Assembly (NCBI GenBank): GCA_049293015.1
Contig: JBATSB010000063.1
Coordinates: 1 to 64,000, forward strand
DNA length: 64,000 bases
Source: UBA2330 sp049293015
Lineage (GTDB): Bacteria; Bacteroidota; Ignavibacteria; Tepidaquicellales; Tepidaquicellaceae
Direction: 5' to 3'
Shown here: one piece after another, positions 34,159 through 43,832 of the stretch
How positions within the stretch are numbered: position 1 is the first letter of the stretch
Layout of the letters: every line of letters starts with the position of its first letter
Position numbers and translations under genes: made by a program
The notes under the pieces: model-generated
Seen by the model: only the letters and a program-made list of their open reading frames with translations
Databases searched by the model: none
What the model was told of the DNA's origin: nothing

Positions 34159-37100
34159 CTAAATTGTAAACACCGCTATCTTTAGAATTTTCACACCTGC
34201 TGCAAAACAGTCAATATATACAATGTACATTCCGCTTGCTACTTTACTGCCGCTGCTGTTTTTCAGATCCCATTTCTCAAGAGAACTCGTAGGATCACTG
34301 TTGTTCCTGTCAATGCTTTTTACTAGTGAACCGTTAAGAGAATAAATATTAATCTTACATTGTGCCGGCAGATGTGAGAAGTAAATAAATTTTTCCCCGC
34401 CTGAGTCATATTCAAGTTCAGATGTGCCGTAATAAGGATTCGGAAAAGCTTTAATATTATTTACTTCCGAAGACGCAAGCTGAATATCACCTGTCTTTGA
34501 TCCTGTCATTTCCCATGAATACTTAACTGGAAATCCGGGGACGAAGTCAGGTCTTGTAATTCTGTATGGCGTTATTGTAAGTTTATCACCGGCAGTAAAT
34601 GTCAAAGGACTTCCATCAGCAGATCTCTTCACTCTCGGCAGCCATGCATACATTACATCCATTGTAGGAAAACCAAATATCGGACTTCCACTTAATGGAT
34701 TTTTATCTGTATAATCTGTCTGAGCTGAAGGATTGTAGTCAGATGCAAAAATATATGTGAAGTGATAATTTCCTAACTTTGTAGTGTCAGGATCCCAGGA
34801 ACCGTCTTTGTCAAAATCTATAAATCCTGTATTGAGCTGTCTCGGAGTTCCGCCGGATGAATCGAGTTCGTCAACTGCAAACACACTAAACGGAACTTCA
34901 GTCATATCAGCAAAAGTACCAACTGTAAGTAAGGAATCACCCGGGGAATTATTTGCAGTATATCTGTATGACTTAGAGTTTTGTCCAAAGATAATTTCGA
35001 TTTTTCGCAATGGACCGCCTGTCAGAATGCTATTCTGACCTACTACGGGCGTAAAGAATTTTTTATTTGCCTGAACCTTTGATCTGTAATTATTGAACTT
35101 ATTCTGTGTCGGAAAACTCATTCCAATTTCTCTGCTGTCAAACTGTCTGTCTGTAATATGTTTTGCAGTAATGACTGCTGTAGTATCCGGTCCCTGTATC
35201 CACTGATTTTCCGCAGGTTCATAACTCCAGCCTTTCTGTGTGTTCGGGTATTTATAGTTACTTGAATAATTATATGAAATATTCGGATCACGGACTATTC
35301 CCGAATCTTTTACAAACCGGTTATTAAAAAGTATGCCGTCATAAGTCTTTGCAGTATCCTGACCAAAAAAGTCCTTTTCATTTTGAAAAATTAATGATGT
35401 CACTTCGTTCACAGTCTTTGACAAATTCCAAACAGTAACGCTGTCATGTAATCCAAATGAGATAGTATATGATGCACTTGCAAGTATCAGCGGGTCAATG
35501 ATTATCGGCATTACTGCGAGATCTTTCTGATCAGTGCGGACAGTGTCGCCGTAAGTATAATTCACCTGTGTGCCGGGAGTCAGGATTTGCGGAACTACTT
35601 TTATAATGTTAGAATACTTTGGCGATTCATATACTTTTGGCAGAGAATAAATTCCGCCGATGGGATCATAATAATATCCAGTCACAGAAAATTTATATTC
35701 AGTGCCGCTGATAAAAGATTCTCCCGATACGGTATCTTTATCAAGTACAATATATCTTGAAATTCCATTGTCACTTCCTCTTTGTACAATCCCATAAACT
35801 ATTCCTTCATAATCATTCAGATAAACACTGTCACGTATGTCCTTTACTCCGTCTATGATATCAAATGTCTTTAGCAGTATTGTATCTGCAGAAGAGGGAT
35901 TATAATTATTTGGTTTTACTCTGTAAATATTATATCCCTGAAATTTATATGTTCCTCCCGAAAGTTTATTGCTGAATGATACTCTTTCACAACTGTCATT
36001 CCATGAGAGATATATTTTTCCATCGCCGGGTGAATAATTTTTTACTGAAGGAAGCGGCGAGGTCAGACTTACATCAAAATTATCATTAAAAAAACTTTTG
36101 ACCGACCTTGTAAGCTGTTTGAGTTTGATCATGCTGTTTAGATTTGAATTTCCTCTGGCAATGATCTGCGCAACTACCACTATCTGTGTATCGCCCGGAT
36201 TTACAGTCAGCGGACCTGTAGTCTGCATAAATCTTCTGTCACCCTGATCCGTTTCATTCCAGCCGGTTTGAGAAGCAGGATCACCGGAGAATGCAAATTT
36301 AGTTATCTGATTTGTCTGAGGATTGATCCAGGGTGTTCCGTTTCTCCTGATTCCATGCATATTCAAATAAGCTTCTCTGTAATTTGAAGGATCGCCTACT
36401 GTTGGATTTCCACCGGTGTACATATTAAAAGAAGACATTCCGGAAAATTTATATCCGGGTTTTAAGATAAGATTATTGCTTCCGGGCGGTGAAAAGTATT
36501 TGAGAGTATCACCCTGACTTTCTATAATTCCTCCCCTCAGATATAAAAACCCTACAGCAGGAGGTGCCATGCCGTAATTAGGGTCATTACCTGAAAAGTT
36601 ATAAGTAAACCCAAGATCTAATAAAGTATCACATCCGACAGCATCGTCCGTTGCAACTCCAATATCATCATCAGTCCAATGTGAAATGAAACACTTCGTC
36701 CAGGGAAGATCTCCGCGGTTGATGATCCTGTACTCAGTAAAAATAACGTCGTCGAGAAACCCTGCTTTTTGTTTAAATGCCCAGTTGGTCTGAAGGATCT
36801 GTGCTTTCAAAGGTGCAGTACTACCGGCATTATTATTATGAGCTTCAGGATATCCGTCAGTATAGGAATAGAACATTGTCTGATCTCCAATGATAACTGG
36901 CTTTCCGTTTTGATCTGTATAAGCTCCCTGATCTGAAGGCCAGTTAAGATAATCATTGCTGAGAGAATCTCCTTTATTGATCTTATAAATTCTGTAATGC
37001 GGATCATCTTTACCCTGTGGATTACCGTTGTTATCAACATAACCGGGAAGATATTCGTAATCATATTCAGCGATACACATAAGAGTATCATTTCCGACGA

Positions 37101-37383
37101 TGGCACCGATCCACATTCCTGATGAATATCTTGCAAATTTTGTTTCACCTTTCGGCCAGAGAAATCCTGCATTACCTGATATTGGATCACGGTTAAAACT
37201 GCCGTTGTTTCTGTAATAAGTTACGATCCTGTTTGCATCCATTTGTTTTGAGTCAACACTTGTCACAGTAATCGGCAGATTGTTTCCGTCTTTAATTTTA
37301 CCCGGATCGTCACCTCTGTTTCGAAATGAATATGAAACAGCAGCAATAATTATGACTGAAGATAATAGAATATATTTTTTCAA
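34159..37383 (-). CDS. Large secreted protein with variant T9SS-type C-terminus
   Basis: 1074 residues with a signal peptide (1-20). The mature protein is Tyr/Asn/Ser/Gly-rich, beta-strand predominant, and contains fibronectin-like modules (about 440-600, KIYLSWNDSCERVSF, GYNIYRVKPNN) in the middle. It ends in NNIKAFPNPYYGTSELEY and KIAVFTI: a sorting-domain variant in which the NPFNP motif is replaced by FPNPYYG. No enzymatic motif is recognised. It is likely a surface or secreted filament-associated protein conserved in this lineage; I could not name it. Confidence 0.75.
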   Translation of the reverse strand: MKKYILLSSVIIIAAVSYSFRNRGDDPGKIKDGNNLPITVTSVDSKQMDANRIVTYYRNNGSFNRDPISGNAGFLWPKGETKFARYSSGMWIGAIVGNDTLMCIAEYDYEYLPGYVDNNGNPQGKDDPHYRIYKINKGDSLSNDYLNWPSDQGAYTDQNGKPVIIGDQTMFYSYTDGYPEAHNNNAGSTAPLKAQILQTNWAFKQKAGFLDDVIFTEYRIINRGDLPWTKCFISHWTDDDIGVATDDAVGCDTLLDLGFTYNFSGNDPNYGMAPPAVGFLYLRGGIIESQGDTLKYFSPPGSNNLILKPGYKFSGMSSFNMYTGGNPTVGDPSNYREAYLNMHGIRRNGTPWINPQTNQITKFAFSGDPASQTGWNETDQGDRRFMQTTGPLTVNPGDTQIVVVAQIIARGNSNLNSMIKLKQLTRSVKSFFNDNFDVSLTSPLPSVKNYSPGDGKIYLSWNDSCERVSFSNKLSGGTYKFQGYNIYRVKPNNYNPSSADTILLKTFDIIDGVKDIRDSVYLNDYEGIVYGIVQRGSDNGISRYIVLDKDTVSGESFISGTEYKFSVTGYYYDPIGGIYSLPKVYESPKYSNIIKVVPQILTPGTQVNYTYGDTVRTDQKDLAVMPIIIDPLILASASYTISFGLHDSVTVWNLSKTVNEVTSLIFQNEKDFFGQDTAKTYDGILFNNRFVKDSGIVRDPNISYNYSSNYKYPNTQKGWSYEPAENQWIQGPDTTAVITAKHITDRQFDSREIGMSFPTQNKFNNYRSKVQANKKFFTPVVGQNSILTGGPLRKIEIIFGQNSKSYRYTANNSPGDSLLTVGTFADMTEVPFSVFAVDELDSSGGTPRQLNTGFIDFDKDGSWDPDTTKLGNYHFTYIFASDYNPSAQTDYTDKNPLSGSPIFGFPTMDVMYAWLPRVKRSADGSPLTFTAGDKLTITPYRITRPDFVPGFPVKYSWEMTGSKTGDIQLASSEVNNIKAFPNPYYGTSELEYDSGGEKFIYFSHLPAQCKINIYSLNGSLVKSIDRNNSDPTSSLEKWDLKNSSGSKVASGMYIVYIDCFAAGVKILKIAVFTI

Positions 37384-37589
37384 TATGATAATATTTTATA
37401 TTTTTATTACAATATAGAATTTCAGACAATACAATCCAAAGAAATATTTTCCGGTTTGTGCGGAGATTTTTTTTGGAAAAGGGCATTTCAAAAAGGTATT
37501 TTTGGAAATAAACATCATTATTGGGTTAAAATTAAACTTTTTATGGAATTTTCTCCAGGAAGCAAAATGGCGTTTCGATGGAATTGCTG

Positions 37590-37775
37590 TAGGTCAGAAT
37601 AGTATTTTGACATATAAAAATGTGAGTTTGTAAGTTAGAATAGTATTCTTACAAATAAAAATGTGAGTTTGTAGGTCAGAATAATATTCTTACAAATAAA
37701 AATGTGAGTTTGTAGGTCAGAATAGTATTCTGACAAAAAAAATGAGGGTTAGCAGGTCAGAATAATATTCTGACA
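37590..37775. repeat. 41-bp tandem array, five units, with GTCAGAATA palindromes
   Basis: Units begin at 37590, 37631, 37672, 37713 and 37753 (period 41, last 40). Each starts TAGGTCAGAATA and ends ATAAAAATGTGAGTTTG. Each core is an inverted repeat GTCAGAATA-N-TATTCTGAC, some with substitutions that are partly compensated (e.g. TTAGAATAGTATTCTTAC). It lies in the 570-base divergent spacer before the barrel gene at 37954; the first 200 bases of the spacer hold nothing recognisable. Confidence 0.85.
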
Positions 37776-37858
37776 AGAATTAAATTATTAAAAAATATCT
37801 GCGATTAATATTCTGACATGAATTAATATTTTTATGTAGATTGTAAGAATACGTATAT

Positions 37859-37879
37859 CGTCAGAATACTATTCTGACC
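37859..37879. repeat. Single GTCAGAATA palindrome
   Basis: CGTCAGAATACTATTCTGAC, another member of the GTCAGAATA family, followed by CTACTT. It is 75 bases before the start of the barrel gene and could fall in its 5' untranslated region. Confidence 0.7.
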
Positions 37880-37953
37880 TACTTTATCAGTAAGGATCTT
37901 TTTATATTTTATATAAGTATAAAAAGCTATTTTTGTAAATAAATTTTATCTAA

Positions 37954-38733
37954 GTGAAAAAAATCCTGATAATTTTCATTCTTTTTATTTTCATTTTTAC
38001 AGAAAAAAATTATTCCCAGTCATATGACAGCGGAGATGGATTTTATTCTGGATTTGGTACTTCCATATCAAGTTACTGGGGCGGATATTTTGGGGAGGCT
38101 TATCAGATGAGAGTTTTGTCTTCATATGATGACTATTATTATGATTATAATTATTCATATGATTATTACGATGACAACTATACTATCTGGTCTCCATATA
38201 CTATCAGTTTTACTTTCGGAAAACATTTTTCAGATAATTTATCAGTTGAAGCTGAATCGGATTTTCTTTTTCATTTTAATGGCAGAGTAGACCCGCAGTT
38301 TGTAACTGCTGAAATTGGTGACCAATATTTTCAGGACAGAAACAGTTATTCAACTCTCTTTGCAATTCCGATTTCTTTAAGTCTAAAGCTGAGTATGGAA
38401 GATGAAAGCGGCGGAGTATTCATTAAGATAGGTCCTGCCTGGCAGTATACTTCCGAGCAGTACGACAGGATCAGAAATTATTATTCATACGAAAATTATT
38501 ACAGTTATTCTTATGATGTCTATCTTTATACTGTGTCGAAAGAGGAATGGCTTTTTGGATTTAAAACGGGATTGGGATTAAAGTATTATATGTCGGATTT
38601 TACTTATGCAGTTACTGAACTTGAGTATGCTTATTTCAATATTAACCCTACAAATAAAACAGCACTCGCGCTGGACCGTGCTCCTGAAGCACAGTTGTTC
38701 TCTTTTTCTGCAAAAGTGTTTTTTGATTTTTGA
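37954..38733 (+). CDS. Tyr-rich outer-membrane beta-barrel protein
   Basis: 259 residues from a GTG start: signal peptide (1-22, MKKILIIFILFIFIFTEKNYSQ). A loop of about residues 45-68 is nearly all Tyr, Asp and Ser (YDDYYYDYNYSYDYY), unusual in a porin-like protein. A second Tyr-rich stretch lies near 170-192. The remainder shows amphipathic strands and a terminal aromatic strand, AQLFSFSAKVFFDF, typical of outer-membrane barrels. No function assigned. Confidence 0.75.
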   Translation: MKKILIIFILFIFIFTEKNYSQSYDSGDGFYSGFGTSISSYWGGYFGEAYQMRVLSSYDDYYYDYNYSYDYYDDNYTIWSPYTISFTFGKHFSDNLSVEAESDFLFHFNGRVDPQFVTAEIGDQYFQDRNSYSTLFAIPISLSLKLSMEDESGGVFIKIGPAWQYTSEQYDRIRNYYSYENYYSYSYDVYLYTVSKEEWLFGFKTGLGLKYYMSDFTYAVTELEYAYFNINPTNKTALALDRAPEAQLFSFSAKVFFDF

Positions 38734-38760
38734 TAATAATTTTTTGATTCTTTTAAAATC

Positions 38761-38829
38761 GTCAGAATAATTTTATTTTAAAATTGTCAGATTTTTTTTT
38801 TTAAAAAATCGTCAGAATAATATTCTGAT
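38761..38829. repeat. GTCAGAATA repeats between convergent genes
   Basis: GTCAGAATAA at 38761 and GTCAGAATAATATTCTGAT at 38811-38829 surround T- and A-rich runs. The copy ends just before the minus-strand stop at 38838. This is the third convergent or divergent gap in this area with the family. Confidence 0.75.
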
Positions 38830-38837
38830 CTACAATA

Positions 38838-39404
38838 TTATTTTACAATAAAATCTTTTCCTGAATTTGAATTAATAAGATACTCCTCTACAAACTCTGC
38901 TATCCCACCGGAATAATTTGTCACGTTTATAAATCCCGCATCAGTAAGTATCTGGCTGCAGAATGGACTTCGACGGCTGTGTGAACAATACACTATCACT
39001 TCACTGTCTTTGTATTTCATGATCTCTCCGATATTTTCCTCAAGTATATCACTTGAAAGATTTACGGCATTTATCAGATGTTTGTATCCGTGTAAAGATC
39101 TCTGACCTTTTCCGTTGCCGTTAAATTCTTCTGCAGAGCGGACATCTAAAAGAATAAATCTTTTTTCATTTTCAAGCTTTGAAAGAAATTCCGGTGTGTC
39201 AATATTTTTGAAAATCACTTTACTTTTTTCGATCAGCGTCATTTCGCATTCTGAGCAGATACCGTTTGAGTGGTGAATTACTTTATCACATCCGCCACCG
39301 CATGGATAGCATACATATTCTGTTTTTTCCTGAGAATGAGATGGAAGAGTTAAGAGTAAAATCGATGTGATTAAGAAAACGAAAGTTAATAATGAAGTTT
39401 TCAT
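38838..39404 (-). CDS. Periplasmic rhodanese with N-terminal heavy-metal-binding-like domain
   Basis: 188 residues: signal peptide (1-24), then a Cys-rich motif Y-V-C-Y-P-C-G-G-G-C with H-H-x5-C-x2-C (C32, C35, C39, C50, C53) similar to the heavy-metal-binding (YHS/HMBD) modules, and a rhodanese domain (about 65-175) with the active-site Cys140 in YCSHSRRS. Rhodaneses transfer sulfane sulfur to a thiophile. The combination suggests handling of metal-sulfur species outside the cytoplasm. This is inference. Confidence 0.85.
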   Translation of the reverse strand: MKTSLLTFVFLITSILLLTLPSHSQEKTEYVCYPCGGGCDKVIHHSNGICSECEMTLIEKSKVIFKNIDTPEFLSKLENEKRFILLDVRSAEEFNGNGKGQRSLHGYKHLINAVNLSSDILEENIGEIMKYKDSEVIVYCSHSRRSPFCSQILTDAGFINVTNYSGGIAEFVEEYLINSNSGKDFIVK

Positions 39405-39531
39405 TTTTAAAAATTAATATTTAAAAAATGATTTGACAAATGAATTATTTTTTGATACCAAGAAAAAGTAGGTTGGGTTTCAATTAATAAAATTCAGCTT
39501 GTTCCGAAAATTTCTGATAGACCGAATGTCC

Positions 39532-41145
39532 TTATTTCAAAAGAACCATTTTCTTCGAATCTACTAACCTGTCTCCGGCAAAGAGTGAATAAAAGTAAAC
39601 ACCGCCCGGAAGTTCGTATCCGCTTTGATCAATTGCATTGAATGTAACTTCGTATGTACCAGTCGTCAGTATTGAATTCACAAGTGTCGAAACTTCTTTA
39701 CCGGTGATGTCATAGACTACGAGTTTATATTTATCTATACCTTTGCTTTCAGAAGGAATGTCAATTTTAATTTTTGTAGAAGGGTTAAACGGATTTGGAA
39801 AATTCTGACTCATATAAAATCCATCGGGAATTTCCGTGCTGATCTGATTTATTCCAATAGTTGTAAGATCGATCGGTGCAGTCCAGACCTGATAGACGCC
39901 TGTTATATCGTCATTCCAGACAGGGAAAAGTTTATTGTTGGTATTAGTGATTCCGATGTTGTCACCCTGATTACCGGCACCTGCACCTGAGACACTTTTA
40001 GGAAGAAATTTGTGATCACTTACAATATAATCTGTCCAGTTAACACCGCCGTTAGTCGAACGTGAAAGATAGATCTGTGCTGAGTCAGGTGAATTTCTAT
40101 TATCCATATAGATCACATTTATTCCGCCGGATTCATCAATAGTAAGAGCAGGGAAGACCTGATTCTTTCCATTGTTAAGAGGATCCTGATTTACGCGGAT
40201 ACCGGAAGACCATGTAATCCCTCCGTCAGAGGATCTGTGAAATACAACATCCGGGTCTGATCCTGCCGGTGAAAAATTGATCTGTGAAGAAACAATATAA
40301 AGCCAGCCGTCTCTGCTGCCTCCTGATTTATCAATCTCCAAAGCGGGAAAACCATTCACGCGAATATTCCATGGCTGAAGGGATGAAGACTTTACTCCAT
40401 TGCATTCGTAAATATTTTCATTAACATTCCACGAGTCACCGCCGTTTGAAGAAATGGCAAAGCCGATATTTTTTTCATTAAAAGGAGAACTTAATAAAGA
40501 AGAAGCCCACGTAACATAATTTTTTCCGTCCGAGCCAATCACCATCGAAGGTCCGTTTGATTGTCTCTGAGGAAGTGAGTTATTTATCTGAGATATCGAA
40601 GTCCAGTTCAGACCGCTGTTATTTGAAAATGAAGCAACTATGGGAAAAGGATTTGTAAATCTCGTCCAAACAAGAAAAGTCCTTCCGTAATACGGACTCA
40701 TCGGATTATTATCTGTTGCGGGACTTCCTTTGTCCTGATCATTTCCCGCTATCTGTAAATTATTTGTCCATGTCTGTCCCATATTTGTCGAAGTATTCGA
40801 ATACATACCGAGAATAAATCCGCCCTGATGAGTAATAATAAAATTTCCGTCCTTATCAATTATCGGTCCCGGATCGCCGCCGTGATTTGATAAAGGCTGA
40901 CCGAAGCATGTATCAGTTCCCGACCAGGTGACACCGCCGTCTGTGGTTACATATACTCCTTCGCTTTTGAATGATAACCTGATCGTAAATGCACTTGAAA
41001 ACATTATATCGGGATTTGACGGATGTACTACTATTGTAGGTTCTATCTGATTATTCTGAGATGGATGAATTCTGAAACTCGGATATTGTGAATAGATCTC
41101 AGAGCTAAAAAATATTATTGTTAATAGAAAAATAAAATTTCTCAT
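39532..41145 (-). CDS. Secreted sialidase-like BNR-repeat protein with T9SS sorting domain
   Basis: 537 residues with a signal peptide (1-18, ending YSQ). The mature region consists of Asp-box blades: TTDGGVTWSG, NTSTNMGQTWTN, FSNNSGLNWTS, SSNGGDSWNV, SSDGGITWSSG, STNGGVNWTD, six-bladed sialidase propeller. The active-site Arg triad of exosialidases was not confirmed. The end, QNFPNPFNPSTKIKIDIP to KKMVLLK, is the sorting domain. Confidence 0.88.
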   Translation of the reverse strand: MRNFIFLLTIIFFSSEIYSQYPSFRIHPSQNNQIEPTIVVHPSNPDIMFSSAFTIRLSFKSEGVYVTTDGGVTWSGTDTCFGQPLSNHGGDPGPIIDKDGNFIITHQGGFILGMYSNTSTNMGQTWTNNLQIAGNDQDKGSPATDNNPMSPYYGRTFLVWTRFTNPFPIVASFSNNSGLNWTSISQINNSLPQRQSNGPSMVIGSDGKNYVTWASSLLSSPFNEKNIGFAISSNGGDSWNVNENIYECNGVKSSSLQPWNIRVNGFPALEIDKSGGSRDGWLYIVSSQINFSPAGSDPDVVFHRSSDGGITWSSGIRVNQDPLNNGKNQVFPALTIDESGGINVIYMDNRNSPDSAQIYLSRSTNGGVNWTDYIVSDHKFLPKSVSGAGAGNQGDNIGITNTNNKLFPVWNDDITGVYQVWTAPIDLTTIGINQISTEIPDGFYMSQNFPNPFNPSTKIKIDIPSESKGIDKYKLVVYDITGKEVSTLVNSILTTGTYEVTFNAIDQSGYELPGGVYFYSLFAGDRLVDSKKMVLLK

Positions 41146-41290
41146 TTGAAAATTTTTTTGATTTATGTGTTATAAAAATTTAGTAATAAAAATTAGTACT
41201 TTATATCCTAAATAAACTTCACTTTGAATTTTGAAATCAATTGTAAACCGAAAAGCTTTATTAAATAAATTATGTGAAATTATTTGCAAA

Positions 41291-41338
41291 TAAAAATTCC
41301 TCAACTGACAACTAAAAAATATTGATCAGGTGAGGAAT
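41291..41338 (-). terminator. Terminator for the TonB receptor at 41361
   Basis: ATTCCTCAACTGA (41296-41308) pairs with TCAGGTGAGGAAT (41326-41338) with one mismatch; on the minus strand the stem is followed by a T run (AAAAA at 41292-41296). Confidence 0.7.
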
Positions 41339-41360
41339 AAATAAAAAAAAATGAAACTGG

Positions 41361-43502
41361 TTACTTATCGAATATATATGAAATATTAAGACCGCCGAAT
41401 ATATTTCCTATTGGTCCTGATTCGTAATACTCCTCTCTGTCAGAATTTATCTGAACGAATGCCACATATTTTTTATTGAAAATATTATTCATTCCTACAT
41501 ATGTCAGAAACCGGAACTGACCAAAGGTAAGATCAGCACCGATCTGTGCACCCATCAGATAATAAGATTGAGTTTTCAGACTGTCCACATTCTTATCACT
41601 TACAAACATTGAACCCACATATAGATTTGTCTCTTTTACAAAGACGCTGTACTTGTCATTAAAGTCATAAGTATAGGAGAGGTTTGCATTGAAATAATTT
41701 TCAGGATTTGCCGGCTCTGTATTTCCTGTATAATCTGCATCAGAGATCTCACCGTTTGCTGAAATACTTCTCGCTGTATATTCCTCATATTTAAAATTTG
41801 AATAAGTATAGCTCGTACTGAAATCAAATCCTTTAGCTACCTGAGTATTCAAACCAACTTCTAAACCTGTTCTTAACACCTGTGCTGCATTTCTAAAAAA
41901 AACATTTCCATCCACAGTAAAAGGAATAATTGCATTATCTATTTTAGTAGAATACATTGTCAGTTCCATAAAAGTATTTCTGAAAATTTTACTTCCTCTG
42001 TTTGGAATTTCACCTTTGTATCCTAACTCATAGTTTACAGTCTGCTGAGGGTTAAGGTCAGGATTAATCAGCTTTAAACCGCCGTCAGATGAAAAAGGAT
42101 AATTGTCTAATTCATTATTAGCCGGCACATCAAATCCAAAACCGAAAGAACCATAAACAGACATTTGCGGAGTGAGCAGATAATTCAAAGCAAATTTTGG
42201 AGTAAAGTTATCAAACAGTCTGCTTGTATCTCTGAATCCGGCAAGTTGGTCAGTTGCAGCAGTAACTACTCTGTCATATCTTCCGGTGATAAGCAGACTA
42301 AATTTACCCGGTAAAATAGGATACTGATTTAAAAAATAAAATCCGACATTGGAAAGAGTTTCATCTGTCAAATTAATCAGATCATCACCTTTTACACCGC
42401 CGATGTTATTGAATTCGCTGATAGGTCCTGTCTGATACAGCAGATCACTTCCGACTGAAAATTCATTTTCCCTGTTTGCAATAGTGGATTTATTTATGAA
42501 TCTGAATGAAGCTCCGAGTCCGTATCTGTTGAAAATTCTGTAAGTCGCACTTGTCCTTACAAATTCTTTAATAGTGCCGTATCCTGTTACTTCAATAAAA
42601 TTTTTATTTCCTTTTCCTAAGTATGAATTATAAGTAATTCCGATTCTTCCCTTATCAGTTAACCTCTTTGCATCTCTGCTGACATCTCTTGCATTTGCCT
42701 GAAGGTCATTTGCGTTATATTGATCAAGTGTAAGTGATCCGGGAAGTTTTATGAGTCCGGATACATAATATCCGTTAATTAAAATCTTTTCATTATCGCT
42801 GATATCAGCTTCATAAATTGAATTGAACCTTGTCTGATATTCATTATTGTGAGCTCTATATCCCTGATAATTTTCATAGCTGTAAGTTGCCATAAATCTT
42901 TCACGGTCAGTTTTGACACCTACTTTGACACCATTTTTTCTGAGGTCATAAGATCCGAATTCATTATCTGTAAGTACAAAAGATGTTGGAAAATATTTAT
43001 CTGTGAAAAAGTTTATAACACCTCCCGGTGCGTTTGTATATAATGAACTAAGGTTACCTTTTGCAATTTCAATCCTGCCGATAGAGGTAAAATCCAAAGC
43101 TTCAAGCCTCGTCTGTCCGTCCGGTTCAGATTCGGGAATTCCGTCAAGAAGTATCCTCACGCCTCTGACTCCTGTATTTGACCTCGAGCCGAATCCGCGG
43201 ATTGATACTCTTACATCATGATTTCCATATCTTGGCTGTAGTATAAGTCCGGGTACGGTTGTTAACACATCGTTAACTCCCATTTTTCGTGAAGTTTTCC
43301 ATTTAGACTGATCCACTCTTTGAACAGAAAAAGGAATGTCGATAAGCTTCTGTTCTGTCCTAGTAGCGGAAATTATTATTTCATCTGTTTCGTAATCAGT
43401 TGTATCAGAGGATTCCTGAGCCATGACAGTTCCAACTGTAATGAGAAAAAAAACTAAACTTTTTTTAATTAAATTTTTCACAGGTATTATTTTTTTAAAC
43501 AA
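41361..43502 (-). CDS. TonB-dependent receptor, siderophore/Fe-type
   Basis: 713 residues: signal peptide (about 1-28), TonB-box-like DEIIISATRTE, plug motifs DVLTTVPGLILQPRYG, SIRGFGSRSNTGVRGVRILLDGIPESEPDGQTRLEALD and SLYTNAPGGVINFFT, then a barrel ending in NIFGGLNISYIFDK. No carboxypeptidase-like N-terminal extension, unlike the other two receptors. The plug resembles ferric-siderophore or FecA-like receptors. No riboswitch or Fur box was identified in the 330-base spacer upstream (43503-43832), which I searched by eye and in which I saw nothing. Confidence 0.9.
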   Translation of the reverse strand: MFKKIIPVKNLIKKSLVFFLITVGTVMAQESSDTTDYETDEIIISATRTEQKLIDIPFSVQRVDQSKWKTSRKMGVNDVLTTVPGLILQPRYGNHDVRVSIRGFGSRSNTGVRGVRILLDGIPESEPDGQTRLEALDFTSIGRIEIAKGNLSSLYTNAPGGVINFFTDKYFPTSFVLTDNEFGSYDLRKNGVKVGVKTDRERFMATYSYENYQGYRAHNNEYQTRFNSIYEADISDNEKILINGYYVSGLIKLPGSLTLDQYNANDLQANARDVSRDAKRLTDKGRIGITYNSYLGKGNKNFIEVTGYGTIKEFVRTSATYRIFNRYGLGASFRFINKSTIANRENEFSVGSDLLYQTGPISEFNNIGGVKGDDLINLTDETLSNVGFYFLNQYPILPGKFSLLITGRYDRVVTAATDQLAGFRDTSRLFDNFTPKFALNYLLTPQMSVYGSFGFGFDVPANNELDNYPFSSDGGLKLINPDLNPQQTVNYELGYKGEIPNRGSKIFRNTFMELTMYSTKIDNAIIPFTVDGNVFFRNAAQVLRTGLEVGLNTQVAKGFDFSTSYTYSNFKYEEYTARSISANGEISDADYTGNTEPANPENYFNANLSYTYDFNDKYSVFVKETNLYVGSMFVSDKNVDSLKTQSYYLMGAQIGADLTFGQFRFLTYVGMNNIFNKKYVAFVQINSDREEYYESGPIGNIFGGLNISYIFDK

Positions 43503-43832
43503 AAGAATAATTTCAAAATGAAATAAAAAATTATTTGAAATGATCAGTTATTATGAAAATTCACTTTTCAGCGTTTTGAATTTGTTACTATGACAGTTAA
43601 ATTTAGAAAAAATATTATCAATTGCATTATTCATTTTTTTATTTAAATAATCATTTTTCACATTAAACCTGTTTTCGAATTTTTTAAAATCTTCGGCAGT
43701 CTGTTTGGTCTTAATACTGAAAATTAAAAAAAATATTTAAAGCCTGCACCTGTTTATTTAATGTTTTATCTTTTGTCCGGGGTGTTAAAGATTTGTATAA
43801 TATTCCTTTAATTTAAAAGCGAAGTAAATTTA

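Noticed and set aside
37590..37775. CRISPR-like array
   Set aside because: The units repeat along their whole 41 bases with no unique spacers, and no cas gene is present.
43503..43832. Cobalamin or other riboswitch before the TonB receptor
   Set aside because: I saw no conserved riboswitch core such as GCCACTG in the 330 bases.
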